Shown: positions 37,465-48,975 of the stretch, in pieces | Layout: every line of letters starts with the position of its first letter | Position numbering within the stretch: position 1 is the first letter of the stretch | Assembly (NCBI GenBank): GCA_022497155.1 | Contig: MU385788.1 | Span: 85,234 to 149,233, forward strand | Reading direction: 5' to 3' | Source: Whalleya microplaca | Taxonomy: Eukaryota; Ascomycota; Sordariomycetes; Xylariales; Xylariaceae | DNA: 64,000 nucleotides | Program-made: the position numbers and the translations under genes | The notes under the pieces: model-generated | The model's input: the letters and a program-made list of their open reading frames with translations, nothing else | Told to the model about the DNA's origin: nothing | Databases searched by the model: none

Positions 37465-37568
37465 TATCGCGAAACCTGTAAACACCACAATTTGCATCTC
37501 AATCGTAACTCGTAGTCCTTACTTAGTCTTACAACTTCGTACAATTCAAAATGCTTGCTTGCTTGCTG

Positions 37569-39113
37569 CTATCTCCTACTAGACATGCGCGTAGGTACAC
37601 GATCGGAACTGCCGTGCCTGGGCTGCGCAGTCGCAGTAGGCGCCTTCCCATTCCGCGCCGCGGCCCTGGTCGTCTTTCCGGACGCAGAAGAAGCAGATCC
37701 TCCCCTAAGACCCAGCAAGCCCGCCACCGCGCGGAACGGGAAAGTGAGCACGGCGGCGGCGGTCTGCACCGGCAGCACCACTACGGCCGCCGTCTTCTCG
37801 AAGAGCCAGGAGAGCAGACTCCACTGCGAATTGCTGTTCTTGGCGGCGACGGCCGCGAGCGCGATCGCGTCGTTGAGCCGGTAGTCCACGTACTCGATGC
37901 GGTTGTCGGTTTGCACGGCGAGGAGGGACAGCTTCTTCTCGTACCGCCGCATCGCGCGGTTCAGGGCGTCGAGTTCCGGCTGGATGGTGCTGCGCATCTC
38001 GCGGCCGACGGCCATCTCGACCGCCTTGGTCTGCGATGCCTCGGGCGGCGATGTGGGATTTGCCGGCGTCCCGGCAGAGGGCGCGCGCGATTCCAGGTCA
38101 TCTAGTCTGCTTGCCAGGGCTTGGAACTGCTCGGTTGTGACGCTTTGTTTCTCGTAGGGATTCCGCGCGACGATTTGCTGGCACTGCAGCGTCCGGTTCT
38201 GGACCATCCGCATCAGGTGCGACACGGGACGCACCTCGGCCGCGCAGAGGAATATGGTGAGGTTGTAGTTAGAGACTAGACCCTCGGACGGCCTCGTCAA
38301 CTGCCCGCGGATCGCGTGTAGGAGATAAGCGCCGATGATGGGGAAGATGAAGCACATGACCAGAGCCAGCATCTCGTGAAGGTAGAGCTCTAGTTTTGCC
38401 GCCGCTTGCCGTGACTGCCACTGTTTCCTCTGCCGACTGGGCGGCTCTTCTTCCACCGCTGGTTCCGGCTCTTTCTCTTTCTCCGTCTCCTCCTCAGGCA
38501 CGTCCTCGAGAATTGTGCTTGGTGACGCTTCCGGGGAGGGGGAAGGCTCGAGGTCGCTGTCGGTCTCGAAGACGGACTCGGTCATGATCTCGTCCTTCAT
38601 GATGCGCACCTGTTGCGCCGTCTGATACCAGTCCCACGGCTGCGTGACAGACCAGTGTAGAAACACGGCAGCCAAGCTGAGTAGGATCAGGTCTGTAAAG
38701 AATGCGCTTCCGTTCTCAAAGAACACGCCAGCGACGGCAGGTAACAGTGCAAGCGTAAGCGGAACATATGCGAACGGGGATTTCTTCACCTCCCGAGAGC
38801 TGGCCTTGCCTGGATTGAAGAGCTCGTCCGCGCTTGTCTCCAAGTCCCTCCTGGCATCGTTCAGGCTGAAGTCCGAGTACGTCGAGCTTCGTCTTCGAAA
38901 ATCGGCGAAGGAATGCTCGGCCGTGGGCGAGAAGCTGTTGTTCACGCCCGAGCGCTGACGTAGCTGGCTGGTCTGGGCGACGGTGGCAGCGCGGCGCAGG
39001 CCGAATCCCGGCGGCGCATGGCTCGTGGAGGTGGCGGTAGTAGAGGATGACGGCCGGCCGTTCATGTTGGGAGGGATTGACGTCGAGGCGGAAGCGTAGC
39101 TCTCATCGGCCAT
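37569..39113 (-). CDS. Conserved fungal membrane protein of unknown function
   Basis: A single-exon frame of 514 residues. The first 110 residues are Ser/Thr-rich and disordered, with FADFRRRSSTYSDFSLNDAR at 69-88 looking like a phosphorylation-type region. Two hydrophobic helices lie at about 113-133 and 138-155 (PLTLALLPAVAGVFF and FTDLILLSLAAVFLHW). After an acidic linker (EEETEKEKEPEP) comes a third hydrophobic region at about 245-272 (LALVMCFIFPIIGAYLLHAI). The C-terminal half has a probable coiled coil (LDALNRAMRRYEKKLSLLAV), then an amphipathic or membrane-associated helix (AAVVVLPVQTAAAVLTFPF) and a basic end. No named family is recognised. The organisation suggests an ER or nuclear-envelope protein, but this is inference. 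Confidence 0.75.
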   Translation of the reverse strand: MADESYASASTSIPPNMNGRPSSSTTATSTSHAPPGFGLRRAATVAQTSQLRQRSGVNNSFSPTAEHSFADFRRRSSTYSDFSLNDARRDLETSADELFNPGKASSREVKKSPFAYVPLTLALLPAVAGVFFENGSAFFTDLILLSLAAVFLHWSVTQPWDWYQTAQQVRIMKDEIMTESVFETDSDLEPSPSPEASPSTILEDVPEEETEKEKEPEPAVEEEPPSRQRKQWQSRQAAAKLELYLHEMLALVMCFIFPIIGAYLLHAIRGQLTRPSEGLVSNYNLTIFLCAAEVRPVSHLMRMVQNRTLQCQQIVARNPYEKQSVTTEQFQALASRLDDLESRAPSAGTPANPTSPPEASQTKAVEMAVGREMRSTIQPELDALNRAMRRYEKKLSLLAVQTDNRIEYVDYRLNDAIALAAVAAKNSNSQWSLLSWLFEKTAAVVVLPVQTAAAVLTFPFRAVAGLLGLRGGSASSASGKTTRAAARNGKAPTATAQPRHGSSDRVPTRMSSRR

Positions 39114-42100
39114 AGCAGGGGTATACGTAGAGGTTTCGAGGACGGCATGGGATCCTAGCCCTGGCAGGTCCTAAACAATTTGGACGATAGTAGGAAACAT
39201 ATCAGGCTGTTTCAAACAGAACATGTCGCCGCCAGGTGGTTCTCGTTCTCGTGAGCCCACTGGAGCCAGGTATGCGATATGGGGATGGGGTGACGGGGGA
39301 CGGGTGACGGAAGACGAGGAGCTATGATGGATGGATCATCACATTACTGGGCAGGGATTTTGCTTTTACCTAGGTTAGGTCATAATCCAGACTAGGTAGT
39401 AATAAGTGAGCGACGTGCACGGTCTGCATTTGTCCTACCATATCTTCGTAGCTTCTCAGCTTCTCAGCTTCTCCAACTATGTTCATTCGGTTCAAATCAA
39501 ATGTTCTTTTGTCATCGCGCTTATTACGTCACTTATAAGGTTTAATATTATACTAGTTGACATGTATTGATATACATATGTATATATGTACTGTATATGT
39601 TATATATATATATCTGTGTTGTTGTCAATAAGATATGCAGCGACCTGCCTGTGTATGTAAGTTTTTCATATCAAGTCCCATTTCTTTGCTGAACAAGCCG
39701 CTGTTTATATAAATAGTAATAAGTTGCTGCACGTTAATCAAGTTGCTGTGAAATGATTTACTTCTCTGCTTCTGCAAGTAGTTCAAGAGGCCGAATACGA
39801 TGTATGAAGGGAGCCAATTTGAAGATCGCGTCTTTGGAATGTAATATATAGTCGGGCTCATTTGCTACAAACGTACCTAATGACGGAGAATTGATTAATG
39901 GTGGAAAAGATGCCCGGGGAAATTATTATACTTCATCTACCGCCTACAGAGAATACGGATTACAAAGTAGATTATTAGATTGCTCTTGGAATTCCTCCAA
40001 TTTCTTTTCTTCAAATGTGCAAGTTTACAGCTCGAGCACGGACGCTCATTGAAACCTCGGCCCTCAGGGCTTGCTAGGCTGTTACCAATCTTCGGCACTC
40101 GAAACCCCTATGTCATGATAATGACACGATCGCGACAGATCTTGAGATGGTTCAAGATTCAGAGTTCCAAGGGATATGTTCCTGATCGAGAAGACACCTG
40201 ACGAGACCTGACAAATACCATATATGATATCTGCAATATGTGACTTTAGTAATTTCGATAAGAAGCCCGTGCGTTTAAAGTGTTCGCAGGCTCTGGCAAG
40301 TCTGGCAGCCTGGACAAGCACTCGCATGACATTCTAGAAGATGTTCCGTGGATACCCGTCGACGTTCATAATGCCCGCGAGCCCAAAACGTCACTGTTCC
40401 CCTCGTATCAAGCCTCTTTCGAGATGGCGTCAACAAGGATCAAACCGACCCAGCTGACAGCTATGTCGAAATAGCGTTTTGCTAAGGAACAGTGGGGATT
40501 TCTGTCGGTCAATGCCGTCGAATATTATAGTACACCGTATCTATTCTTGACTACTTGGTACGTGAAGGCACCACTTGCGTGCCACCGCGCTGTCAACCAG
40601 TCAACGTGATAATCTTCAAGATTGTAACCGTATTACCGCGTTGGCATATCATGCAGTGAAGTGTCATTGTACCACCTGCCTACTCCCAGGAATCCTGTGC
40701 CACAATGGTCGGTTTTTTGGCTATTGCTTTTTTTACTTGCCTCGAGTTTTCTGATGGCTGGTTGACAAGCCTGGCAAGCAGCGTTTGGAATGTGTCTTGT
40801 ATAGCAAAAGAGACAACGTACTAGTTACAGCGTAGTCTAGTACAAGGCTGGGTGTGGATTTCTAACCCATTCAAACCATTCATTCGGGTCCTGCAGGCCC
40901 AGCCAGCTTGCCCAGGCAGACCAGGAAGCGCGTGGGTAGGACAGGGGCTTACGAGGATGCCCCTGAACGAGCTCGCAGGGTGGGCACTCTAGCTGAGGCG
41001 TATTCAAGGAATTTTCTTCTTGTGCAAAATAAAACAATTTAAAGCTTTGATGTTGGGTAGCCAGCTAGCTGACATCCGGGGGCCAGGCTGCCAGGCAAGG
41101 ACCGGTCAGGCCGTGGTGGGATATGACGAAAAGAGTTATCTCTCACATATATGTGTCTGAGGTTGGCCCGGACTTCCATTGTGTTTTTAATCTCAGAACT
41201 TGATGCAGCCCACAATAGGTCAAGGCGACAGACACAGACACAGCTGAGAGTCGAGTCGAGCCGAACGGGTCCTTTTCCTTGTGTGTGTGTAAGTGTGGTT
41301 GGTGTGCACTTGTCGAAACAGAAACTCTTTTCTGATCTCTCTTTCATTCTTTTTCTCCCTGGTGACCAATATATGCCAGACACTTGACTGCATGCGCGAG
41401 GCGTACCTAGCTCCCGCTGTTTCCCACGATCTGACATACGACGACGACGATCAGCACGGCGGCGGCGACCACTCTGCGTTTCGAGGTCCAAAATTAACCA
41501 CAGACTAGAAGATGACACTCCTTTGAGAAAATATATTAAAAGATCAGGCAGGCAGAAACGACCCCCAAATACCTAGGTAGTCGCAAGAGCGGTCAGCCTA
41601 GATACATACATAGGTATATATATATCCATATATATAACCTTGGCCAAGGAAGAAACCGACCCGTCCGCCGACTTTATTGTTGACGAAACTCCAGTCTCCA
41701 ATCTCCAATCTCCAATCTTGAAATTCAAATTCGACAAAAAAGGTTGATCGACGGTTGCTAGAGTGAGTGGGTGGGTGGAAGCTAAAATCCAATCTCACAA
41801 AATCATATCCAACCCATGCAGAAAATAAAAAAGAATACGACACTGGAAGACGGCACGACAACACTTGGATGACACCTGGATGACAACTGGACGACCTACT
41901 GGATGACCTACTGGATGACACCTGTCCGAGAGACGCTTGCCAGCTGGGTATCGATTTGTAGGTTAGCGTTGGCCAGGGCTGGCAGGCAAGCATGAGCCTG
42001 AGCCTGTCCCGCCAGTGGCTGCTATCAAGGTTGAAGGGATTGAAGGAAAGAACGGGCCAGGTCCAGCGACTGAATCTGGCTAGCGCACGCTTTGGGTTTG

Positions 42101-42572
42101 TTGCCGTTGCCGTCGCAGTCGCAGTCGCATTGGCAGTGGCAGTGGCAGTGGCAGTCGCGTCCACGCTTGCCAAACTCATCGACCTTGGTCTCCACCTGGG
42201 TGCCCTGAATTGCCTGGGTGCCCTAGGTTCACTGATAAGTCGCCTAAGTCCTCTGAATTACAGCACCATCATCAGCTACTACAGTGGTCTGTTAGCGCTA
42301 GAAGAGAAAGACCTGAACTATTCCCAGCACGCCTGGCACTCCTGGCACTCCCTTCACTCCCTTCGTCCTCCACTCACAGCAGCCATAGAGGCCATACTAG
42401 TAGAACCGGCAGCAGGGCCACAAGAATCTCCATCCATCCTCCCAATCCCTTCCTACCACCTCCCTTCCTACCACCTCCCTCCCACGCCTCCTCACACCCA
42501 TCCTTCGCAGCCACGACGCCATTGCTGCCCATCGCACGAGCCGCTACCGTCCGAGCTACTTTACCCAACTGA
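39114..42572. other. Intergenic region, 3.5 kb; may hide a 5' exon of the ERF4 gene
   Basis: No domain-bearing frame is found. TA-rich sequence lies near 39540-39610. Tandem near-repeats occur at 41690-41715 (CCAATCT units) and 41870-41930 (TGGATGACCTAC/ACACC units), followed by the GTCGCA/GTGGCA array. A 240-codon frame starts at the ATG at 41992 but is mostly repeat-derived. The right part probably contains 5' UTR or a first exon of the ERF4-like gene. Confidence 0.45.
42101..42160. repeat. Hexanucleotide array, units GTCGCA / GTGGCA
   Basis: About nine degenerate six-base units in tandem. It translates as alternating Val-Ala on the plus strand and Thr-Ala on the minus strand, which explains the long but artificial-looking frames on both strands here. 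Confidence 0.8.
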
Positions 42573-44334
42573 AGGGGGCATCGAAACCTTCGTCTTGAGC
42601 CGACGAGGTTCCCCAAACAAGACCCCGGCCGTCCCTGCGGCCGTTTTGCTGTCGTATTTCCAACGGCTTCACACGCCGGCCACACAACTACGAACCTGCC
42701 ATCGACCACCCTAGATGCTCAAACAAATCCGATTCCGGATCCTCCTGTCGACTCATCATCTCGACATCATAATAATCAACCCATCACCACACCAGAACGC
42801 GCAGTAATCGCCAGCCAGCACCCACAGTCACCACAGTCACCACGAACACCCGGTGCCCGAAGAAATTGGCAGGCGACGAGAAACCCTTCCCCCGTCGATT
42901 ATTTTCTGCAATCGCCCTTTCGCAACCGCGCCGCCGCCTCCGACCTGCATTACCGGCTCCCTCGCCGCTTTGGCCCTGGTCGTCTTTGGAATCCTACCAA
43001 TTCAACACCAAGGGGTCCACCATCCCAGACATCATCGCGACCGTCTCGAACACCTCGACCCGCCCGCGATCGTGCTCCGTCTAGTCCTCCGCCTCCTCCC
43101 GTACCTATCAACCACCCTAGTATTGAAGTCTCCTCGGATCCGAACGACCCCATCGGCACTGGTGCGGGCGATTTCCCCCTGCTTACGCTCTCCGAGCAAA
43201 GACAGAACCGGCACTCTGCCACCGCGCGTGCGAGTCTGCAGATCGAGGGACGAGCTAGTGCAGACAAGCGAATCAGCCTCCCCAGCTCGCTCCGTCATTC
43301 CAAATCGTCACAGGACCGCAATTCTCGTCAACTTGAGGCAGGTCCGTCGGAACCCGCAGCGAAGAGCGAGAGGCCCACCAAGGTCAGTGCCTTGAGAAAA
43401 CGCGGCCAAAGCGTCACCAAACGCGCACGAGCGATCAGTTTTGGTCTCGTCCGATTTGATCCATCCGAAGTTTCGCCCAAAGTTTCGCCCAAGAAGCTCG
43501 ACAAGGGGAAGGGCAAGGCCGTCATGTCCTCCACCGAGAATGACGACCCCTCAAGAGGCTTCTCCAAGGACCTTGAAAGAGGTGGTGATGTTTTAGGTCG
43601 CCATCGTGGATCCAATCTCTCCCTTCCAGATGGCATCTCCGCCTTATCGAGCAACTCATCCATCATGGGTGATCCGGACCAGCCAGATCTAGGCGAGGAA
43701 TGGGGTCCTCAACACCCATGCTTTCCGCATCTGAATCCTCATGTCCCCGTCAATTCCCCCGAATACACGACTACCCGCATCATACGGGTCCGAAGAGATT
43801 GGCTCGTCGAAGGAGACTTGGCGCCTACCTTCTCCAATTTGTATCCCGAAATCCTGGATCCTGCGGGTGTTTCCGAGCAGGAGTTCCGTCGAGTCATTGA
43901 GAAGTTAAATGGCGAGCTAGTACCCATATTCACCCCCTACAATTGGAGGAACATACTCGATGGAATACTGGGTCTCCTCACTGGCTGGATCTGGGATGAT
44001 CTGGGTCTAACGAGTGCTAAGACCAGGCTTCGAAGCTTGGAGGACTGGATCGAAAAGTGGAATGCTGAGATGGAGAAGACCATCGGCTCCGAAGAGGGGA
44101 CTATTGCTCCTAGAATTGTTCCCTTGAGACGAACGGGGTACATGAATGTGAGTATCGTCCCCATCACTGTTTTTACGTTTTGAGCTCTGCTGACCATCAC
44201 GCCAGCTCGACATTCAAATACCAGATCCAGAAATAGCGCCAGCTAATAGCGAGCCCAGCGGCTCAAGAGCAGGCCCTCAAATGCCATCCGAGCCAAGACC
44301 TGCAATTCTACCCGAATCACCGGTTGAATCATAA
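42573..44334 (+). CDS. erf4: ERF4-type Ras palmitoyltransferase cofactor (Golgin A7/ERF4 domain), start unresolved
   Basis: The frame is open from 42573 to a donor after 44147, then a 58-base intron, then exon 44206-44334 ending at TAA. The ERF4 domain is clear in 43758-44090: TTRIIRVRRDWLVEGD, then FSNLYPEIL, then NGELVPIFTPYNWRNILDG and LTGWIWDDLG. ERF4 binds the ERF2 DHHC palmitoyltransferase at the ER to modify Ras; the mammalian equivalent is GCP16/GOLGA7. Upstream the protein is Ser/Pro/Arg-rich but coding-like (GTGAGDFPLLTLSEQRQ at about 43160). No in-frame ATG exists between 42573 and 43523, so the true start must lie in an upstream spliced exon or at a non-ATG codon, or the protein starts at 43523 and is shorter. 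The left boundary is the limit of the open frame, not a proposed start. Confidence 0.8.
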
Positions 44335-45586
44335 CAACCACTGCCTACCTAACCTGCCTTACTTGTTCCCTATACTCACGACTTGTCTACATTCGCCTCA
44401 TTATATTACGACATAAGCCACTTTAATATGACTTCAACCCGGTATCATCCCGGGCTGTACGACTAACGAAGATACCCCCAGCATAACCCCTTTACACCGG
44501 CATTGCAACACTTTAATATTCTGTCTTCGCACACCCACAACACACAACTATACAAATGTCTGTGTTTTTGTCTTCTCGATTTTCTTGTAGTCTTTTCTGT
44601 TGTATTTTAAACAAGCCATTTTTTGTCCACCCATCACGGCATGGCGAAGGCGTTCAGGTGTTGTTGTTGTTGCTGCGATGAGAGAGCTCATCAGTCCATG
44701 AGCGGTGGCCTTTTTTTTGTTTATTGCAAAAAAAAGGCCCTGGAAGCCGCCATTTGTGACCTTGACCCGTCGTCTGTTGAGGACGAGGCCCAAGCACAGT
44801 CGGACTTACTTCTACGTTTGTTGGGTAGGAGTAGGTAGGGGTAGGAGTGGCAAGGAGAGAGTAGAGAGAGAGATTCCCGCCTGCGAAGGCATTTATTGGG
44901 AGAACCCGTGGAGGATAGACAGAACCGAATTGTTCGTAGCAGCGCAAATAATAGTTATTACACACTGCCCTTTTTGTTGAACGGAGTTCTTGAGCGTGGC
45001 TGTTGCCCCTTTTTGGGGTGGTGTGTGAGTGTCTTGTGTAGCGATTGCGGTTATATGTGAGCGTGCCATATATTGTGACAATGAAGTTACTTCTAACATT
45101 ATATCTAGAGGTACCGTGGCTCAGCCAGAACTACTTTCCACAGTATTGATATTAAACCTAACCCGGCCGAGGCCTGTCCTCTCCAAGCCGACTGACTATT
45201 TCTACTCGATACATATATATCAAACATCTAGACTCCCCGACACGATCCCGAACTACTCGGACATTTCCCACTCCCACCAGTACCGGTAGACCGGCAGGTA
45301 GGCAGGAATCAAGTACACTTCATACTTCATATCACATCACCCGTCTTCCTCTGCGTCCGACTAGGCAGACTCTCTGCTCATAGGCTATGTCTGGCCGAGA
45401 CACGGATGGAGGTAGTGCACTTCCACGCGCTACCCTTGCGCCGCGAATGGACCAATGTCTCCACCACGTCCCCATCTCCATCTTCCATCCTTATCCTTAT
45501 CCCTCAACTTCCGCTCCCGGTCCCCATTCCCGTGCCCGTGCCCGTGCCCGTGCCCATGCGAGCTCCAGTATCCCTCTACTCCGGTC
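44335..45586. other. Intergenic region between convergent genes
   Basis: It lies between the 3' ends of the ERF4-like and STE3 genes. Short frames have no domains. A CCGTGC-type repeat lies at 45530-45556. No gene supported. Confidence 0.5.
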
Positions 45587-48035
45587 TCATCCCCGGCTGC
45601 TGTCCCATACCCGTTCTCTGCCGCCAGCTCGACCGACAACGACGCGCGTGAACCCCTCAGGCAGGGGCGGCACGTCCGCTGCGCCGGCCACGGCGCTGTA
45701 GACTGAGGGCGAGGGGAGGCCTGCTCTGCTTCCACCATTACCTCCACCATTGCCCCCACCATTCCCTGCATCACTTCCACCATTACCACTACCATTACCA
45801 CTGACACGAACAGCGGTCTGTTGTCTCGGCGTGGTCCGCCGCTGGAACGGCCAGCTAGGCAGCGAGGACGAGAGAGAGCTGAGGCTGCGGCTCCAGGTCG
45901 AGGGGTCTGGGTTGGGGTTGGGGTGAGGGTTTGTCAGGTCCGTGGGTTGGGTCGCGGGGGCGTTTGGGGGGGTTTGGGTTGGGTTCTGGTGTTGGGATTG
46001 GGATTGGAATGGTGGGGAAAGGGGGGAGGGGGTGGGTTCTGCGTCTGCGTCTGCGTCGGCGGTTGTATGGTTCGGGTTGTGGTTGTGGTTGTGGGCATGG
46101 TTGGGATTGGGAGTAAGTGGCGCAAGGTTCTGCAGCGGAAGCATAGGCGCCTCGTCCTCCCCTCCACTTCCACCACCAACCCAATCACGGGACCGGGAGC
46201 CGCGTCGTCGTTGTGAGCTCCCCCTCCCCGACCGCGAACGGCTAGCAGAATACAACTCCGCACCCACCGACCTCTCCCCACCACTCCCATTGCCACCACC
46301 ACCGCTCCTCCCCCGACTCAACCCCGCAAACGAAGGCATCCCGACGGCCCCACCGCGCGATAACTCAGGTAACTGCGGTAACGTCGGCGCGCGCAGCACC
46401 GGTAGCGCGAAGCGGCCGAGGCTGGACCCGCGAGCCGGGATCATCGGCTCGATTACGACGCTTTGCTCTAGCGGGCTGGCGGTGTACGCGCGTGGGATCG
46501 GGGGCACTGGGGGCGGTGGTGAGGAGGATGGTTGTGGTGCGCGGCGGCGGTGGGGGTGTAGGGGGGACGGGGAGGGTGAGGATGGTGGTAAGGGTGAGGG
46601 GGCTCGGGGTGCCGGGGCGGACGAGGGTGCGCCTTCGAGGGGGTTGTTGGTCGTGGGGAGGATGGGGTCGTCGGTTCTGGATCTGGGAGGTTAGGGGTGG
46701 TTAGCTTGCTTCGTGAAGAAGGAGGTAGAGAGGAGGTCGGAGAGGAGGTAGGTAGGTAGAAGGTAGAAAGTGGGAAACTTACTCCTCGCTGGAAACCCCC
46801 TTGCCCTTATTGCTTCCCCTAGTCAACAGCGCAACCCAGCTGCGTTGCGTGCCACCGCTCCGAGGCTGTCTATCGGGATCGTACGGTTCTCGCAGCCTCG
46901 GAAAGCAGTACCCCAGACCCAGCGCCACGGCGTGCCGGCGATACATCTCGACGGCGTCATACGTGGTGCCAAAGAAGGCGACGATGACCGCCGTCGTCGC
47001 GATGGGGATCCAGGGCTGGTTGAGCGCGAGCGGCGGGATCTGCCACGACGGCACGAACAGGATCGCGTCCCAGGGGTAGACGCGGCCCTGGCCGCCGCCC
47101 CCGTGGATGCGCGCGTAGTCGTACGGCTGGTACTGCAGCGCCACCAGGTTCTGGATGGTCGTCGTCGTGAAGTAGATCGTCACCGGCAGGTACACGCAGA
47201 GGATGGACAGCGACATGTTGTAGAGCCGCAGCCTCGTCCGGTTTGCGCGCGCCGATGCCGCGCTGTTCGATTTCAGTGCCTCGTGCGTGGTTTTTGATAT
47301 CGCTCTGTACCGCTTCCAGGTGAGGACTGTGAGCCGTGTTAGTAAACCCCCCTTATCCCTTATCGTCACATAGCACAGCATAGTAAGTAGGCTTCGGACG
47401 AAAAACTCACAGGCACAGGGGACGGACGCCAGCACAAATACGACACCCGGGGCATCGTACACCAGGTTCGAAGGCCAGCTATTATCGTATACGGCCACAC
47501 ACCCGACGAGCGTGCCGATCTCGTACCGCCGCGCGAGGATGAACCATGTGAATACGAGTTGCACGACGGGCACGGGGAAGATGATAGCGGCCTGGATCCA
47601 AGCCCTGCGCCTGCGCTCCCGCGGCGTCGGCGCCGCCGCCGCCGCCGCGCGCGTCAGCTTGACCTGCTGGGCGAGGTGGAGGACGATGGCGAAGATGGCG
47701 GCGGAGTAGACAGTGGTCAAAGGCGTCCAGGCGTAGACCTCGAGGTCGCAGAAGCCGGCGCCGTCGTACCAGCGGTCCCAGTCGTCGCTGCGCCAGAGCA
47801 GCGCGTTGAGCACCGTGAAGGCGTTCAGCAGCGCTACATCCGCGATCAGCACCACCGCCGCCACGTGCCCGTTGCGCCACAGCTGGCGGAAGGGGACCCA
47901 GCAGAGCAGCGTGCCGAGGACCGCGAGCAGGATGCGCGAGATCATGTTCGCCTGCAGGCTGGGGTTGGGCTGGTATCGCCTGTCGAGCTCCGAGGCCGTG
48001 GAGGTGTAGTTGCTTTGTTTGATTGCATTAGACAT
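45587..48035 (-). CDS. ste3: STE3-class a-factor pheromone receptor (PRE-1 type GPCR) with very long C-terminal tail
   Basis: Three exons on the minus strand, 47411-48035, 46783-47326 and 45587-46682, join in frame to give 754 residues. The core of about 390 residues has seven hydrophobic helices, with STE3 landmarks such as LLCWVPFRQLWRNGH in helix 1, LNALLWRSDDWDRWYDG, FCDLEVYAWTPL before helix 3, and VYLPVTIYF in helix 6. The receptor binds the lipidated a-type pheromone of the opposite mating type and signals through Galpha/Gbetagamma. The second intron links GVSSEE to SRTDDPILPTT. The tail of about 360 residues is disordered and repetitive, with Gly/Ser/Asn runs (NGSGNGGSDAGNGGG) and His/Asn-Pro runs (PNPNHAHNHNHNPNH), ending RVVVGRAGGRERVWDSSRG. 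Without the splice the tail exon would look like a separate minus-strand gene. Confidence 0.9.
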
Positions 48036-48975
48036 TGTAGTTTTTGTGTGACTTTAGGAAAGAGCAGCGGTATGATTGAAAGAGGTACAGTGAATTAAGA
48101 TTCAAGATGTAATTATCATGAAGACGCGCGTTGTTGGTAGTTCCGGACTAGATGTAGAACGTGTGATACTTGAAGAGTGGAATGACTGGTTGAACTTGAA
48201 TTTGGAATTCATACAATCATCTACTCAGGAAGTTTGACCACGCGGATACAGACATAGCATGCGTATGCTAGAGTGAACGAGTAATTGGCATGGTTGCTAG
48301 GAGGCCTCGTCTATAGTGGGTTTCCATACTCGGAAGGGGTGAATATCAACAAACCACGTTGGGCGATGCACCCAGGCAACGGTAGCATAGGGAACATCTG
48401 GTACACCGAGGACCTAGCTATACACTCGAGAAAAACATAATGTACCTTAGAAGCTAGGAACATGATAGATATATATCGTCTTTCAGGTAGATATTCTCCA
48501 TGTTTGGATTTGGAAAACAGTCAAAATCAGCATTATCACAGAACGGCAGTGAAGAAGCCAACACGCATTTTTCTACATAGAATGTCACCAAGGTCAATTT
48601 CTAAACTGTTATAACTTCTTAACAATGATGGTTTATTAACCTACTACTTAGCATTGCTATCTGTTACAACTTGTTGTAGACATTTACTCTAGCTAGTCCC
48701 AATCATATCGCATTCCCAATTACAACACCCGACATTATGTGACTTGTAATGAGGTTAGTATAAGGCTGTTTCGTAGGACATCGCAGACAAAGAGAGTGTT
48801 TTACGAATGCGCAAGGATTGCCGAACGGTGCCTTTGTTCTTCATGGTTCCTTTCCATCTTTTAATATTAGAGTGTAACCACCTTTTCATGAAACTGAGCA
48901 GAGCTGAATTACAAGTAGGCCAAAGATATGCGACAATGAATTGGCTCTATCTAGAGACAAACTAGATCAATTTCC
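48036..48975. other. Divergent promoter region between STE3 and the APH-like gene
   Basis: No gene, repeat or clear motif is seen. The region drives both flanking genes. Confidence 0.5.

Larger units (their letters stand above)
34490..37568. other. Intergenic region, 3.1 kb, no supported gene
   Basis: Microsatellites occur at 35305-35330 (CTGT)n and about 36245-36265 (CATA)n, and a run of 19 G at 37446-37464. Short frames have no domains. Its right end adjoins the 3' end of the membrane protein gene. Confidence 0.5.

Noticed and set aside
41598..42179. 193-codon minus-strand frame with Thr-Ala repeats
   Set aside because: It is the antisense reading of the same hexanucleotide array; no domain and a tail of Gly/Tyr repeats from a microsatellite.
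41992..42714. 240-codon plus-strand frame with Val-Ala repeats
   Set aside because: Most of its length comes from the GTCGCA/GTGGCA array and low-complexity Pro/His sequence. It shows no domain and ends just before the ERF4 coding-like region. It might contain a first exon of ERF4, but I could not place a convincing donor.
45587..46507. A separate gene for the repetitive 306-codon minus-strand frame
   Set aside because: A GTAAGT donor just before the apparent stop of the receptor frame and a CCCAG acceptor join it in frame to STE3, and its own Met is only a GTG in an already open frame.
45942..46694. 250-codon plus-strand frame opposite the STE3 tail
   Set aside because: Val/Gly/Trp-rich antisense of the repeat-rich tail exon; no domain.
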